64,000 nt of DNA from Rana temporaria (lineage: Eukaryota > Chordata > Amphibia > Anura > Ranidae). Shown piece after piece: positions 1 through 11,775 of this stretch. The stretch spans positions 300,307,865-300,371,864 of the forward strand of contig NC_053492.1 in assembly GCF_905171775.1 (NCBI RefSeq). Reading direction: 5' to 3'. Every line of letters starts with the position of its first letter. Position 1 is the stretch's first letter. The position numbers and the translations under genes were made by a program. The notes below the pieces were generated by a model. It searched no databases. It worked only from the letters and a program-made list of their open reading frames with translations, and was not told where the DNA came from.

Positions 1-73
1 CTCTGTCTAGTGACCACATTTCCAATCTCTTCAGGATCAGAGTTGAAGGAGTCTGAACTGCTATATCCATCAG
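1..73 (-). CDS. REPS1: REPS1 exon h (partial, runs off the window start)
   Basis: The minus strand has an acceptor (TTTTGCAG) at 80-74. An open reading then encodes (S)DGYSSSDSFNSDPEEIG followed by a VTRQ-type stretch, the Ser-rich linker of REPS1 after the second EH domain. The exon starts in phase 1, with two bases completing the codon begun in the exon at 652-741. It leaves the window at base 1, so its donor is not visible. Family knowledge: this linker lies upstream of the proline-rich and RalBP1-binding C-terminus. The match to vertebrate REPS1 comes from recalled sequence and was not searched. Confidence 0.88.
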   Translation of the reverse strand, partial: MMDIAVQTPSTLILKRLEMWSLDR

Positions 74-651
74 CTGCAAAATGTGAACATGTAATCAAAA
101 CAGATATTCAATTCATAGTAGGAATGTACAACAGTATGTTTTTATTATTTGTTTAAAAAAATAAAATAAAAGGATTTCAGAAAAGTTTAAAAAAAAGAAT
201 TCATAACTCTGAATGCTTATGTTTAACCGCTTCCGGACTGTCCTATAGCAGGTTTACTGCTACAGGGTGGCACCTGTGATCAAGTATATATACACATGAT
301 CTGACACATTCGGGAAGGGGATGGGGAAGCGTGCCTTCGCTGTGATCACACAGCAGAAGCCGATCAACGGGTGCACAGATTGATCTGCCTCTCTGCCTAT
401 GTAAACAAGGCAGATTGCCATTCTGGCAGGAGGGAAGGGGTGGAATTTTGTATGTATTCAGGAAGTGTGCATAACTCAAACTTTTTTTTGGTAATGGTCA
501 CAGGAGATTTTTTTTTTTTTTGTACAATTTAAACAAACAATCTATATGCACACCATTAGATATAGCATCCACAATGTAAGCAAATGCGAAATACAACTGT
601 AAAAACAAAAACGTACTGTATATACACACAGATACATGTGCTTTTACTTAC
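74..651. other. REPS1 intron with a partial TTAA MITE
   Basis: An AT-rich intron. Positions 223-440 start TTAACCGCTTCCGG and resemble the left end of the MITE family at 2500-4001, but no right end is present, so it is a truncated copy. Nothing else is recognised. Confidence 0.5.
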
Positions 652-741
652 AGGCAGGATTCCCAGAAACAAATTTAACAGAGCTCTCTTCCGGGAGTTC
701 TTGTGGCTTTATGTGCAAAGGGCTTGTGGGATTGGTTGTAT
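652..741 (-). CDS. REPS1: REPS1 exon g
   Basis: A 90-nt exon on the minus strand, with acceptor TTTTCAG and donor GTAAGT. It reads (D)TTNPTSPLHIKP, then a Glu-rich piece and SSVKFVSGNPA. It enters and leaves in phase 1, matching the exons on either side. This is the TNPTSPL...SVKF..GN segment of the REPS1 linker. The frog version appears slightly shorter than the mammalian one before SSVKF. No domain is expected here; the segment is probably disordered and phosphorylatable. Confidence 0.9.
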
Positions 742-1899
742 CTGAAAAGAAAAATGTATGTATATGAAAATTACATTGTACGTCTGTTTATATTAGCTGC
801 AATTATCACTATATCATCCGGAACACTGAACTTTGGTAAATTTAAAAAGAAAAATTCATTCCTCTAGTTTGCCTGAATTTTTATGCATAGTCATAAGTTT
901 ACTTCTTCCCTATAAGCATGTTGTAGGTCAAATTGCATTTGTAATTGCATTTTATCATGCACAGGCCAATCTTTTATTTTTTAAAGCAAATGCAACATTT
1001 GGGGAAATCTAGTTTTTAATGCATATTCTGTTTGAAACAGCAGCATACAGGTGTTCACAATAGTCAAAACTTTGTAATCTTTTTGGTTTTGGTTTTTAAC
1101 TCCTCCACTATTCAGCACTATTTGCATCTGACCTAGCCACAAAGCATAACATCAATGCAACTGTAAATTGTATGACCTAATAGTTTAAAGAGCCATAGGC
1201 TGCTTGGGGCCCAGGCAATTCTATAAGTATAGGTCAAAAAAAGGGGAGGGAGAGGGATTGGGACGTTCACGGCACTGATAGGAAACCAGGTAGGTGTAAA
1301 AAACAAAATGTATTTACATAAAACAGGTTACAAATTAAAAACAATTAGGGACAGACCCCACAATTCAAGATTGGGTATACAACCAACTATGACAATTGAG
1401 TAGAGTCGAAAACATCAATGCAACTGCAAAATTAAAGTACTGCTAAAAACGAATACTGATCAAACTTCTGTCAGTGGTGGTGCTATGGCTACTTCCTGTT
1501 CTACTGTATGAAAACAGCAACCACTCAGAATAATTCAAAATTAACAAAAGAAAAAATACATATAGGCAGGGCGGGGTAATACACAGCACAATACAAAAAA
1601 ATTCCAGCACACTATCCAGCTAATCAGCACCAAAAAAGTTAAAATGGTTCAACATTTTAGGTCAGAAACTAAAGTTTTTGTAGACTACATTTGCAAATAC
1701 ATTAAATATATGTCACAACCTGGTAGTTCACCATTAGGGACACATAAGGAGCCTTGATGCGAGCGCGTGGCTTCACATACATTTGTTAATGCATACAGTA
1801 AAAGGCCTCTGTTTTTAACCCAATCCCCTTGCCTTATTTGCAACATTTTTTTAAAGAGATGTTAGCCCCATGCTCTCAGGATTTTTAATCATGCAACAA
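742..1899. other. REPS1 intron, no recognised feature
   Basis: AT-rich non-coding sequence with short poly-A and poly-T runs. I see no open frame, terminal repeats or RNA gene. The 1210-1700 part may be an old repeat, but I cannot place it. Confidence 0.4.
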
Positions 1900-2503
1900 T
1901 TAAAGGGGTTGTAAAGGTAAAAAATGTTTTCCCTAAAAAGCTTCCTTTACCTTAGTGCAGTCCTCCTTCACTTACCTCATCCTTCCATTTTGCTTTTAAA
2001 TGTCCTTATTTCTTCTGAGAAATCCTCACTTCCTGTTCTTCTGTCTGTAACTACACACCGTAATGCAAGGCTTTTTCCCTGGTGTGGAGAAAGCCTCTTG
2101 AGGGGGGGAGGGGGCGAGCAGGAGTGTCAGGACACCCACTAACACACAGCTCCTTTCTCTGTCTGCAAAATAGAGAGCGTCCTGACTTAGCCTCTTGAGG
2201 GGGGAGGGGGTGAGCAGGCAAGTCAGGACGCTCTCTACTTTGCAGATAGAGAAAGGAGCTGTGTGTTAGTGGGCGTCCTGACACTCCTGCTCGCCCCCTC
2301 AAGAGGCTTTCTCCATACCAGGGGGAAAGCCTTGCATTACGATGTGTAGTTACAAACAGAAGAACAGGAAGTGAGGATTTCTCAGAAGAAATAAGGACAT
2401 TCAAAAGCAAAATCAAAGGATGAGGTAAGTAAAGGAGGACTGCACTAAGGTAAAAGAAGCTATTTAGGGGGGGAAAAAAAAATTACCTTTACAACCCCTT
2501 TAA
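1900..2503. mobile_element. Palindromic TTAA MITE (TTAAAGGGGTTGTAAAGG family)
   Basis: The left end TTAAAGGGGTTGTAAAGG is mirrored by CCTTTACAACCCCTTTAA at the right end, and TTAA is at both borders. The two halves are inverted copies of each other over nearly the whole length (for example the CAGGAAGTGAGGATTTCTC arm), so the element folds into a long hairpin. It is non-autonomous. The TTAA target fits piggyBac- or Kolobok-type mobilisation; the family name is an inference. The right TTAA is shared with the next element. Confidence 0.85.
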
Positions 2504-4001
2504 CCACTTAAGCCCCGGACCAATATGCTGGCTAAAGACCAAATGTGTTTTTACAGTTCGGGACTGCGTCGCTTTAACAGACAATTGCGCGGTCGTGCGA
2601 CGTGGCTCCCAAACAAAATTGGCGTCCTTTTTTTCCCCACAAATAGAGCTTTCTTTTGGTGGTATTTGATCACCTCGGCGGTTTTTATTTTTTGCGCTAT
2701 AAACAAAAATAGAGCGACAATTTTGAAAAAAATGCAATATTTTTTACTTTTTGCTATAATAAATATCCCCCAAAAACATATATAATATTTTTTTTTTCCT
2801 CAGTTTAGGCCGATACGTATTCTTCTACCTATTTTTGGTAAAAAAAAAATCGCAATAATCGTTTATCGGTTGGTTTGCGCAAAATTTATAGCGTTTACAA
2901 AATAGGGGATAGTTTTATTGCATTTTTTTTTTTTACTACTAATGGCGGCGATCAGCGATTTTTTTCGTGACTGCGACATTATGGCGGACACTTCGGACAA
3001 TTTTGACACATTTTTGGGACCATTGTCATTTTCACAGCAAAAAATGCATTTAAAGCGGGAGTTCACCCATTTGAAAAAAAAAAAAATTTCTCCCCTTAGC
3101 TTCCTGCTCGTTCGGTCTAGGGGAATCGGCTATTTGTATTAAAATATGAGCAGTACTTACCCGTTTTCGAGCTGCATCTTCTTCCGTCGCTTCCGGGTAT
3201 GGGTCTTCGGGAGCGGGCGTTCCTTCTTGATTGACAGCCTTCCGACGGTCGCATCCATCGCGTCACTCGTAGCCGAAAGAAGCCGAACGTCGGTGCGGCT
3301 CTATACTGCGCCTGCGCACCGACGTTCGGCTTCTTTCGGAAAATCGTGACGCGATGGATGCGACCGTCGGAAGCCTCTCGGAAGCCTGTCAATCAAGAAG
3401 GAACGCCCATTCCCGAAGCTCATACCCGGAAGCGACGGAGAGGATGCATCTCGTAAACGGGTAAGTACTGCACATATTTTAAAATAAATAGCCGATTCCC
3501 CTAGTAAAAACGAGCAGGAATCTAAGGGGGAAAAGTGCCCTCTAAGGGTGAACCCCCGCTTTAAATTGCATTCTTTATTGTGAAAATGACAGTTGCAGTT
3601 TGGGAGTTAACCACAGGGGGCGCTGTAGGAGTTAGGGTTCACTGTGTTAGTGTTTACAACTGTAGGGGGGTGTGGCTGTAGGTGTGACGTCATAGATCGT
3701 GTCTTCCCTATAAAGGGAATGACGCGATCGATACGCCGCCACAGTGAAGCACGGGGAAGCCGTGTTTACACACGGCTCTCCCCGTTCTTCAGCTCCGGGG
3801 ACCGATCGCCGCACTCGAGCGGCGATCGGGTCCGCGGGACCCGCGGTCCCGGAGTTTCGGACCGGGTCGCGGGAGCGCGCCGCGGGCGTGCGCCCGCGAC
3901 CCACGGCTGGGTACAAGTACAGGACGTATATATACGTACATGTGCCCAGCCGTGCCATTCTGCCGACGTATATGTGCAGGAGGCGGTCCTTAAGTGGTTA
4001 A
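2500..4001. mobile_element. TTAA MITE (TTAACCACTTAAG...CTTAAGTGGTTAA family)
   Basis: Ends TTAACCACTTAAGCCCCGG and GGTCCTTAAGTGGTTAA form terminal inverted repeats with TTAA targets. Internal blocks (ACAAATAGAGCTTTCTTTTG, the TTTTTGCGCTATAAACAAAA block and others) recur at 61758-62630. There is no transposase frame. A second MITE (3050-3564) is inserted inside. The family is probably moved by a piggyBac-like transposase (inference from target and ends). Confidence 0.85.
3050..3564. mobile_element. Nested hairpin TTAA MITE
   Basis: Ends TTAAAGCGGGAGTTCACCC and GGGTGAACCCCCGCTTTAA, with TTAA on both sides. The interior is a long inverted repeat around about 3310: the GCGACGGTC...GATGGATGCGACCGTCGG arms and the CCGAACGTCGGTGCG / CGCACCGACGTTCGG centre. 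It is GC-rich compared with its host MITE, which it interrupts. Confidence 0.82.
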
Positions 4002-4497
4002 AAGCATGTGGCCCTCTAATACTATAAGACGACTCTGAATAATTGGGCCTCTGGGCACTTTCCTTTCTGTGCTTAGAAAAAAAAAAACATACAATACAGT
4101 CGTGAGGGTGAGCACAGTTTGGCTCCAATCCAAATGAAAGTACCACAAACGTATGGAGTTGGGTGTATGGGATCGTACTGTGTTTTTTATTGTGTTTGTT
4201 TATTTTTTTGTGGTTGAACTGGATGGACTTGTGTCTTTTTTCAACCTGACTAATGATGTAACTATGTAGACACATTTTGGGTGTCCTAATTTTTATTTTA
4301 CCTAATTATTATTTACACACAGTGTAAAGCTATTGTGAATGCTAATGTTTTTAGCAATAGACTGCGGATAATAAAATGAAATGCTTCAAAATGTGTATGT
4401 TTACTCATTGTGGACATTAATACAGCTAATGGTTCACTTGTATGCACATTATACGGATTTCGATACAAAGAACACCAACAAAGGAAAAACATCACTA

Positions 4498-5318
<821 letters not shown>

Positions 5319-5320
5319 TA

Positions 5321-6588
5321 CAGTGCCTTGTAAAAGTATTCATACCCCTTGAAATGTTCCACATTTTGTCATGTTACAACCAAAAATGTAAATGTACTTT
5401 ATTGGGCTTTTATGCGATAGACCAACACAAAGTGGCACATAATTGTGAAGTGGAAGGAAAATTAAATAGTTTTCATTTTTTTTTTTATTTAATAAATATG
5501 TGAAAAGCGAGGCGTTTATTTATATTCAGCCCCCAAGTCAATACTTTGTAGAACCACCTTTAGCTGCAATTACAGCTGCAAGTCTTTTTGGGGTATGTCT
5601 CTACCATCTTTGCACATCTAGACAGACTGACATTTTTGCCCATTCTTTGCAAAATAGCTCAAGCTCTGTCAGATTAGATGGAGAGGACAGCAATTTTCAA
5701 GTCTTGTTACAGATTCTCAATTGGTTTTAGGCCTGGACTTTGGCTGGACCATTCTAACACATGAATATGCTTGGATCTAAACCATTCCATTGTAGCTTTG
5801 GATGTATGTTTAGGGTCGTTGTCCTACTGAAAGGCGAAACTCCACCCCAGTCTCAAGTTTTTTGCAGACTAACAGATTTTCTTCTAAGATAGCCCTGTAT
5901 TTGGCTCCATCCATCTTTCCATCAGCTCTGACCAGCTTCCCTGTCCCTACTGAAGAAAAGTATCCCCACAACATGGTGCTGCCATCACCATTTTTCACGG
6001 TGGGGATGTGTGTTCCAGGTGATGTGCAGTGTTAGTTTTTCGCCACATAGCGTTTTGATTTTGGGCCAAAAAGCTACATTTTGGTCTCATCTGACCAAAG
6101 CACCTTCTTTCACATGTTTCCTGTGACCCCACATTCAAACTTCAAATGGGACTTCTTATGGCTTTCTTTCAACAATGGCTTTTTTCTTGCCACTCTTCCA
6201 TAAAGGCCAGATTTGTGGAGTGCACCACTATTAGTTGTCCTGTGGACAGATTCTCCCACCTGAACTGTGGATCTCTGCAGCTCCTCTAGAGTTACCGTGG
6301 GCCTCTCTTGGCCGATTCTCTGATTAATGTTCTCCATGCCTGGCCTGTCAGTTTTGGTGGACAGCCATGTCTTGGTAAGTTTACAGTTGTGCCATACTCT
6401 CCATTTTTGGATGATGGATTGAACAGTGCTCCATGAGATGTTCAAAGCTTGGGATATTTTATTTTATGACCCAACTCTGCTTTAAACTTCTCCACAACTA
6501 TCCTGTCTGGTGATTAAATTACACACAAGTGGACTTTATTTACCAATTAGGTGACTTCCGAAGGCAATTGGTTCCACTAGATTTCACA

Positions 6589-6619
<31 letters not shown>

Positions 6620-6776
6620 TTAAAACCATTTATCATTTTCCTTCCACTTCACAATTATGTACCACTTTGCGTTGGTCTATCACATAAAATTCCAATAAAA
6701 TACAGTTACGTTTCTGGTGGCAACATAACAAAATGTGGAAAATTTCAAGGGGTATGAATACTTTTTCAAGGCACTG
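5321..6776 (-). mobile_element. Tc1/mariner element with long terminal inverted repeats
   Basis: Begins CAGTGCCTTGTAAAAGTATT and ends with its complement AATACTTTTTCAAGGCACTG, flanked by TA on both sides (5319-5320 and 6777-6778). The inverted repeats run about 150 bp with moderate divergence between arms. About 1.46 kb in total, the expected Tc1 size. The transposase frame lies on the minus strand and is broken. Confidence 0.92.
5810..6445 (-). pseudogene. Tc1-type transposase remnant
   Basis: Read on the minus strand, the part near 6400 gives the helix-turn-helix/linker region with SIIQKW, TDRPG, ERPTVTLEELQ and a Tc1-type bipartite DNA-binding pattern. The part near 5990 gives DGSTMLWGYFSSVGTGKLV, the GSVMVWG-like catalytic-domain motif, followed by DGKMDGAKYRAILEENL. 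The pieces are in different frames with stops between them, so no full protein can be made. The DDE catalytic residues are not intact in one frame. Confidence 0.85.
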
Positions 6777-7074
6777 TACAACTGGTATGACTGGCATTTA
6801 ATCTACAGACCTACTTTATCAGTTATACCAGGAGCAGAAACTCCCATTATGATGTGGAGGCGACCATGCCATCTTTATAGAAAAAAAAAAACATTTCCTC
6901 ACAACTCATTTGCTTGTGAAAGCACCACTTACACACCAAATATTTTAGATGTTTTCCCTAATGAAAATACAATTCCAGATTTGCTTGCTAGGAACACAAT
7001 TCACATTATATGCACCCAAATGAAGGATGCTTGTCTTTCTGCTGTTACAGATTTTTTTTATTTTTTATAGCCAA

Positions 7075-8148
7075 TACACACCAACCAGCCAAAACATTAT
7101 AACCACCCCCATAATATTTAGTAGGTCCCAATGTTGCCACCCAAACAGCCCTGATCTCTGGAGGCACGGACTCTAAAGTAAACATCCACATGAATGGCAG
7201 GACCCAAGGTTTTTCAGAGGAACATTGCCAAAAACATCACACCGCCTCTGCTGGCACACCTTCTTCCCATTGTGCATTCTCTTGCCATCTTTTCCCCCAA
7301 GTAATGCACCTGGCCATCTAATTGATGTAAAAATAAAATTGTGATTAAAAAGCGATCAGACCAAACCACCTTCTTCCATTGCTCCCTGGTCCAGGTCTGG
7401 TGCTCACAAACCCATTGTAGGCACTTCTGGCTGTAGATTTGGGTCAGTATGGGCATTCTAACTGTTCTCCGGCTACACAGTTTCATACTGCGATGCACTG
7501 TGTGTTCCAACAACTTTCTATCAGATCCAGCATTAACTTTTTCAGCAATCTGAGCTACAATGGCTCTTCTATTGGATCAGACTACACTGGCCAGCCTTCG
7601 CTCCCCACGTGCATCAATAAGCCTTGCCCACCCATGCCCCATTTCCGATTTTCCATCCTCGGACCACTTTTTGTAGTCCCTGACCACTGCAGACCGGGAA
7701 TAGCCCACAAGAGTTGCAGTTGTGAAGTTGCTCTAAACCAGCATCTCAACTGGGGTCCTGTGGAAACTTGGGGTTCCTCCATAGGTTGTTAGGAGTTCAT
7801 TAAGGAATGATCAGTTTCTGACTCCTACACAAGTAACCACTCACAATCTTTTTATAGACATTTATAACGGAGTACTTTCCCCAATGGCCACAAGTGGAAG
7901 GAACATCCTTCCCAGTGACTACCTTACCAATGTACTGTGAGCTGTAGATATAGTAAACATTTGTAGGCCAAGTCAGTCAAATCCTTAAGCTTGCCCATTT
8001 TTTCCGCTTTCAACACATCAACTTCATGGACATGTTCACTTGTTGCCTAATATATAGCCCACCCACTTTTAGATATTATTGTAGCAAGATAATCAAGGTT
8101 ATTCATATTACCTGTCAGTGGTCATAATGTTATGGCTGATCCGGTATA
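7075..8148 (-). mobile_element. Tc/mariner element, second family, with decayed transposase
   Basis: The left end CCAGCCAAAACATTATAACC is mirrored by GGTCATAATGTTATGGCTG at the right end, bordered by TA. About 1.07 kb. The minus strand carries transposase pieces (7214-7513: WTREQWKKVVWSDRF, the SDE-type catalytic context), interrupted by stops. The terminal motif is typical of a widespread vertebrate Tc/mariner group (ISRm11-like, named from memory). Confidence 0.8.
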
Positions 8149-8250
8149 GGATGATATGACTCAATGGGATTGATTTACTAAAACTGGAAAGTTGCCAAAT
8201 CTGGTGTAACTGCATAGAAAGAAATAAGCTTCCAGTTTTTTTGTGAAAGC

Positions 8251-8756
8251 GTAAAGTGGAGTTCCACCCAAAAATTGAACTTCCACTTTTTGGAATCCAA
8301 CCCCCCCCCCCGCTCCGGTGTCACATTTGGCACCTTTCAGGGGGAGGAGGGATCAGATACCTGTGTAATACAGGTATTTGCTCCCACTTCTGGGCATAGA
8401 TCACCTCAGTGATCGAAGTGACCTACACCATTTCCTGCGCCTACACTTTCTTCCCTCGCTGTCTTCTGGGAGAGACACAGGTCCCAGAAGACAGCAGGGA
8501 CCAGTGAGGATACGCAGCGCAACTCACGCATTTGCAGTAGGGAACCAGGAAGTGAAGCCTCAAGGCTTCACTTCCTGATTCCCTCACAGAGGATAGCGGC
8601 GGCAGCAGTCGAGCAACTGATCAGCTTTGGCTGCCAACATCGCGGGCGCCCTGGACAGGCAAATGTCCATATATTAAAAGTCAGCAGCTGAAGTATTTGT
8701 AGCTGCTGACTTTTAATATTTTTTTTTTTTTTTTTTTAGGCGGACCTCCACTTTAA
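8251..8756. mobile_element. TTAA MITE (AAAGTGGAGTTCCACCC family)
   Basis: Left end (GT)AAAGTGGAGTTCCACCC and right end GGCGGACCTCCACTTTAA. The left TTAA is mutated to GTAA. The interior has a partial inverted repeat around AGTCAGCAGCT. It is related to the MITE at 40764-41231 by its ends. Confidence 0.7.
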
Positions 8757-8818
8757 TTGAACAAACTGAAGTTAGAAGCCGTTTGGCTACTATGCACAGG
8801 TGCACCAGGATTTTACAC

Positions 8819-9286
8819 TTAAAGGGTCACTAAAGGAAAACATTTTTTTTGCTGAAATGACTGTTTACAGGGCATAGAGACATAATAGTTAACTGATTCC
8901 TTTTAAAAATGATTAAAAATAGATAAAAAAACAATCATATAATGTGCCTGCAGTGTAGTTTCGTTTTTGCTGTTGTTTCCTGGTTCTCTGATGTACAGAG
9001 AGCCACTAGAGGGCAGTCAGCCAATAGAGAGCAGTGATACTTTGTCTAAAACTCCTCAGCACCAATCCAGTTTAGTTTTACTCACACCTCCTTGATTAGT
9101 GACCACCGTGAGAAATCTCCCAGTACTGTGGTCATCAGGAAACAGGCAACCAGGAAGTGTCCAGAACAGAGAGGATTTACAGCAACATGAATGCAAAAAC
9201 GAACAATGAGGACATGAAACCAGGACTGCAGCAAGGTAAAGGAAGCTATTTAGCTAAAAAAAAAAATTCCTTTAGTGACCCTTTAA
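8819..9286. mobile_element. TTAA MITE with perfect 20-bp terminal repeats
   Basis: TTAAAGGGTCACTAAAGGAA at the left and its exact complement at the right, with TTAA targets. About 468 bp with no coding content. It interrupts the MITE at 8164-9308, so it is younger. The perfect ends suggest relatively recent movement. Confidence 0.86.
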
Positions 9287-9308
9287 GTTTTAGTAAATCA
9301 ACCCCAAT

Positions 9309-10959
9309 GTGTTTTTATTTAGAGTAGAAATGAAAAAACAGCCCATTATTGGTTGATATGGTCTTCAACTATTTTAACAAAGATCTATTTTTTGTACAAA
9401 TAAGCAGCATGTAAGAGCAATGCAGATGAAAGCTCGTTGCATCTGCCTGTCTGTCTTGGCCAATGAAGGAACCTTGATTATGAACAAAGCAATGCTCTAT
9501 AGCATTTACACGCATATAGAGCAATGCTCTATAGCATTAACATGCCTATAGCATTTACGATACATTTTCGTTGCGTTTATGAAGTGTTGAAAAAGCTTCA
9601 AGAATGCTTGATAAATGCCCATGGATGCGCTGCTTTTCTAGTGGGAAGTGCTTAAAGGGAAAGTGATGTAGAGGAAATGCTATGCTTTGAGGTGTGGTGG
9701 CCTACATTTTTGTGAATTCTCTGCCAGAATTCCTATGCTTTAATTTCTTTGACATTTGGCTTGGACCAGCTCAGCTTTGCGGAAACAAAAACCTTTGCCG
9801 TGGGCAATAATGCTCAATGTTTTTGCCTGCAAAGAGAAGAAAATGTTGTTACCACACAGCTGCTCTGTACAAACAGAAAGTGTCTGGAGCTGCTCTGTCC
9901 TAGTTCTCTATTCCCCAATGTATTCTGGTATACAGGAACCTTGACGGCCTCCGCCACATTACCCAGCTAACACTTTATAAATGCTTCACCAACACACCAT
10001 AAATGTTATAGGAGCTGTAAAGGGGTGGTTAAAGAGTGATACCATTGAAATGAATCGAGGCAGCTGACAAGTGTCGATGCCTCATGAAAGCGATAGGCTG
10101 CTTAATTTTTAACACGACACAAGTCAACGCGCCCACTCCTGTGGGAACAGCACTGTGTGGTGCCATTGTAACAATGATGGCAGGCATTGAAGGGTGGATA
10201 TGAGGATTTAAAAATGCTGAATAAATGTTGCATAAACAAAGGGTATTGATGCACATTTGAACAAGCCCTTAGAGAACACCTTGTATTTTTATCAATTAAG
10301 TGGGTTCCTGAATGACAGATATATCACCAACTGTTTCTTTTGGGCCACAGATAGGGAGATATAATTTGACTCATCCAGAAAAACCAGCATGGCTTACTGT
10401 ATGTGGCCCAAGCTGCTGTACTGTAATACAGCCTCCACAGCAGTTGGACCGTTCTGCCACAGTAAGGATTAATTTCAACCGAGCTGTCCCAATAGAATTT
10501 CTTTAAAAAGGCACAGTTAAAGAGTTTTGGTTTAATCCCCTGTAGAGTAAACACTCACCAACAACCCTGTCTACAGAAGAGTGCATCTGCGAAGGTACCG
10601 TATTTAGGAGTGTATTTTGAAGCCTTTTCTCTGTATTTTCAGTTCCTCCATCTCTTATCACATTTAAAATTGTATGTATGAATGTAGGTATGAATGTAGG
10701 TATGAATTTCATGGTTGTGAGAACGGTCTTTGTACTAGCTTTCTGTGTGAAAATCAGCACCAGCATCACAGGGAGATCATTTAAAGGATCACCATATGGA
10801 CAAAAGAATCTGGAGTAGATTGGTGCAGTACAGCAATGTCTGGTTGAAAAACTGGACTACAGTGTACACTAATAATAATTTAATGCTGAACTTCAGTCAA
10901 ATAGCTAAATACACAATTTACACAAGTACAAGATTCTCTATATAGGAAGCGTTTTTACT
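9309..10959. other. REPS1 intron, no recognised gene
   Basis: Mostly AT-rich non-coding sequence. The ACAGAG/GCATTTAC blocks at 9480-9560 repeat AGAGCAATGCTCTATAGCAT twice, a short local duplication. Short open frames here show no family pattern and are not called. Confidence 0.4.
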
Positions 10960-11307
10960 TTAAAGGGGTTGTAAAGGTTTGTTTTTTATTTTCTATATAG
11001 GTTCCTTTAAGCTAGTGCATTGTTGGTTCACTTACCTTTTTCGTTAGATTTCCCTTCTAAATGTCTTTTTCCTTTGTCTGAATTTTCCCACTTCCTGATT
11101 CTCCTCAGTAAGCTTGCCACCATCATCCGAGCCGTGTTTAGTCAGCCAGAACAGCTTACTGAGGAGGAACTGGAAGTAATAAATTCAGACAAAGAAAACA
11201 AAAACATTTCTAAGGGAAATCGAAGGTAAAGGTAAGTGAACAAACAATGTACTAGCTTAAAGGAACCTATTTAGAGAAAAAAAACCACACCTTTACAACC
11301 CCTTTAA
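10960..11307. mobile_element. TTAA MITE (TTAAAGGGGTTGTAAAGG family)
   Basis: Left TTAAAGGGGTTGTAAAGG and right CCTTTACAACCCCTTTAA, the same ends as 1900-2503. The interior is an inverted repeat (GACAAAG...CAGTAAGC against its complement). The right TTAA (11304-11307) is also the left TTAA of the next MITE. Confidence 0.84.
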
Positions 11308-11775
11308 AGGGATTGTAAAGTCTTTATTAACTTTATGGGAAAAAAAATGTGTTATACTTACCTGCTCTGTTGCAGTGGATTTGCACAGAGCAGCCTGGAT
11401 CCTCCTATGCTTGGATCTCTTTGGCTCTCCTGGCCCCTCCCTCTTGTCAAGTGCCCCCACAACAAGCAGATTGCTAAGGTGGCACCCGAGCCAAGTCACA
11501 GCCCTGTGTGTCCATTCAGACATTGAGCTGTGGCCCGACCCTGCCCCCTCATTGTCCTGATTGGCTCCCGCTGCTGTCGGCCAATGGCGCCGCTGCTGTG
11601 TCTCAGCCAATTAGGAGGGAGAGTCTCAGATGGCCAAGACATTTGTGGGCATCGCTGGACAGAGATGGGGTTTTGGCAAGTATTAGGGGGTGCTAGGGCG
11701 GCTGCTGCACACAAGTGTTTTTTTTTTTTATCTTGATGCAAAGAAGATAAAAAACCTTCTGACTTTACAACTCTT
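11304..11775. mobile_element. TTAA MITE, related family, right end decayed
   Basis: Starts TTAAAGGGATTGTAAAGTC and ends near GACTTTACAACTC, without a clear right TTAA. It sits head-to-tail on the previous MITE, sharing one TTAA. Confidence 0.7.

Larger units (their letters stand above)
8164..9308. mobile_element. MITE with TTGATTTACTAAAAC ends, carrying two nested MITEs
   Basis: The left end GGATTGATTTACTAAAACTG is mirrored by GTTTTAGTAAATCAACCCC at the right. The core shows AATCTGGTGTAACTGCATAG and GCACAGGTGCACCAGGATTT, inverted parts of a short element. It is split twice by TTAA MITEs (8251-8756 and 8819-9286). Without them the core is only about 170 bp. Confidence 0.72.

Noticed and set aside
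3644..4275. Frames of 127 and 169 codons on opposite strands
   Set aside because: They lie in the GC-rich right part of a TTAA MITE, contain no domain pattern and overlap each other.
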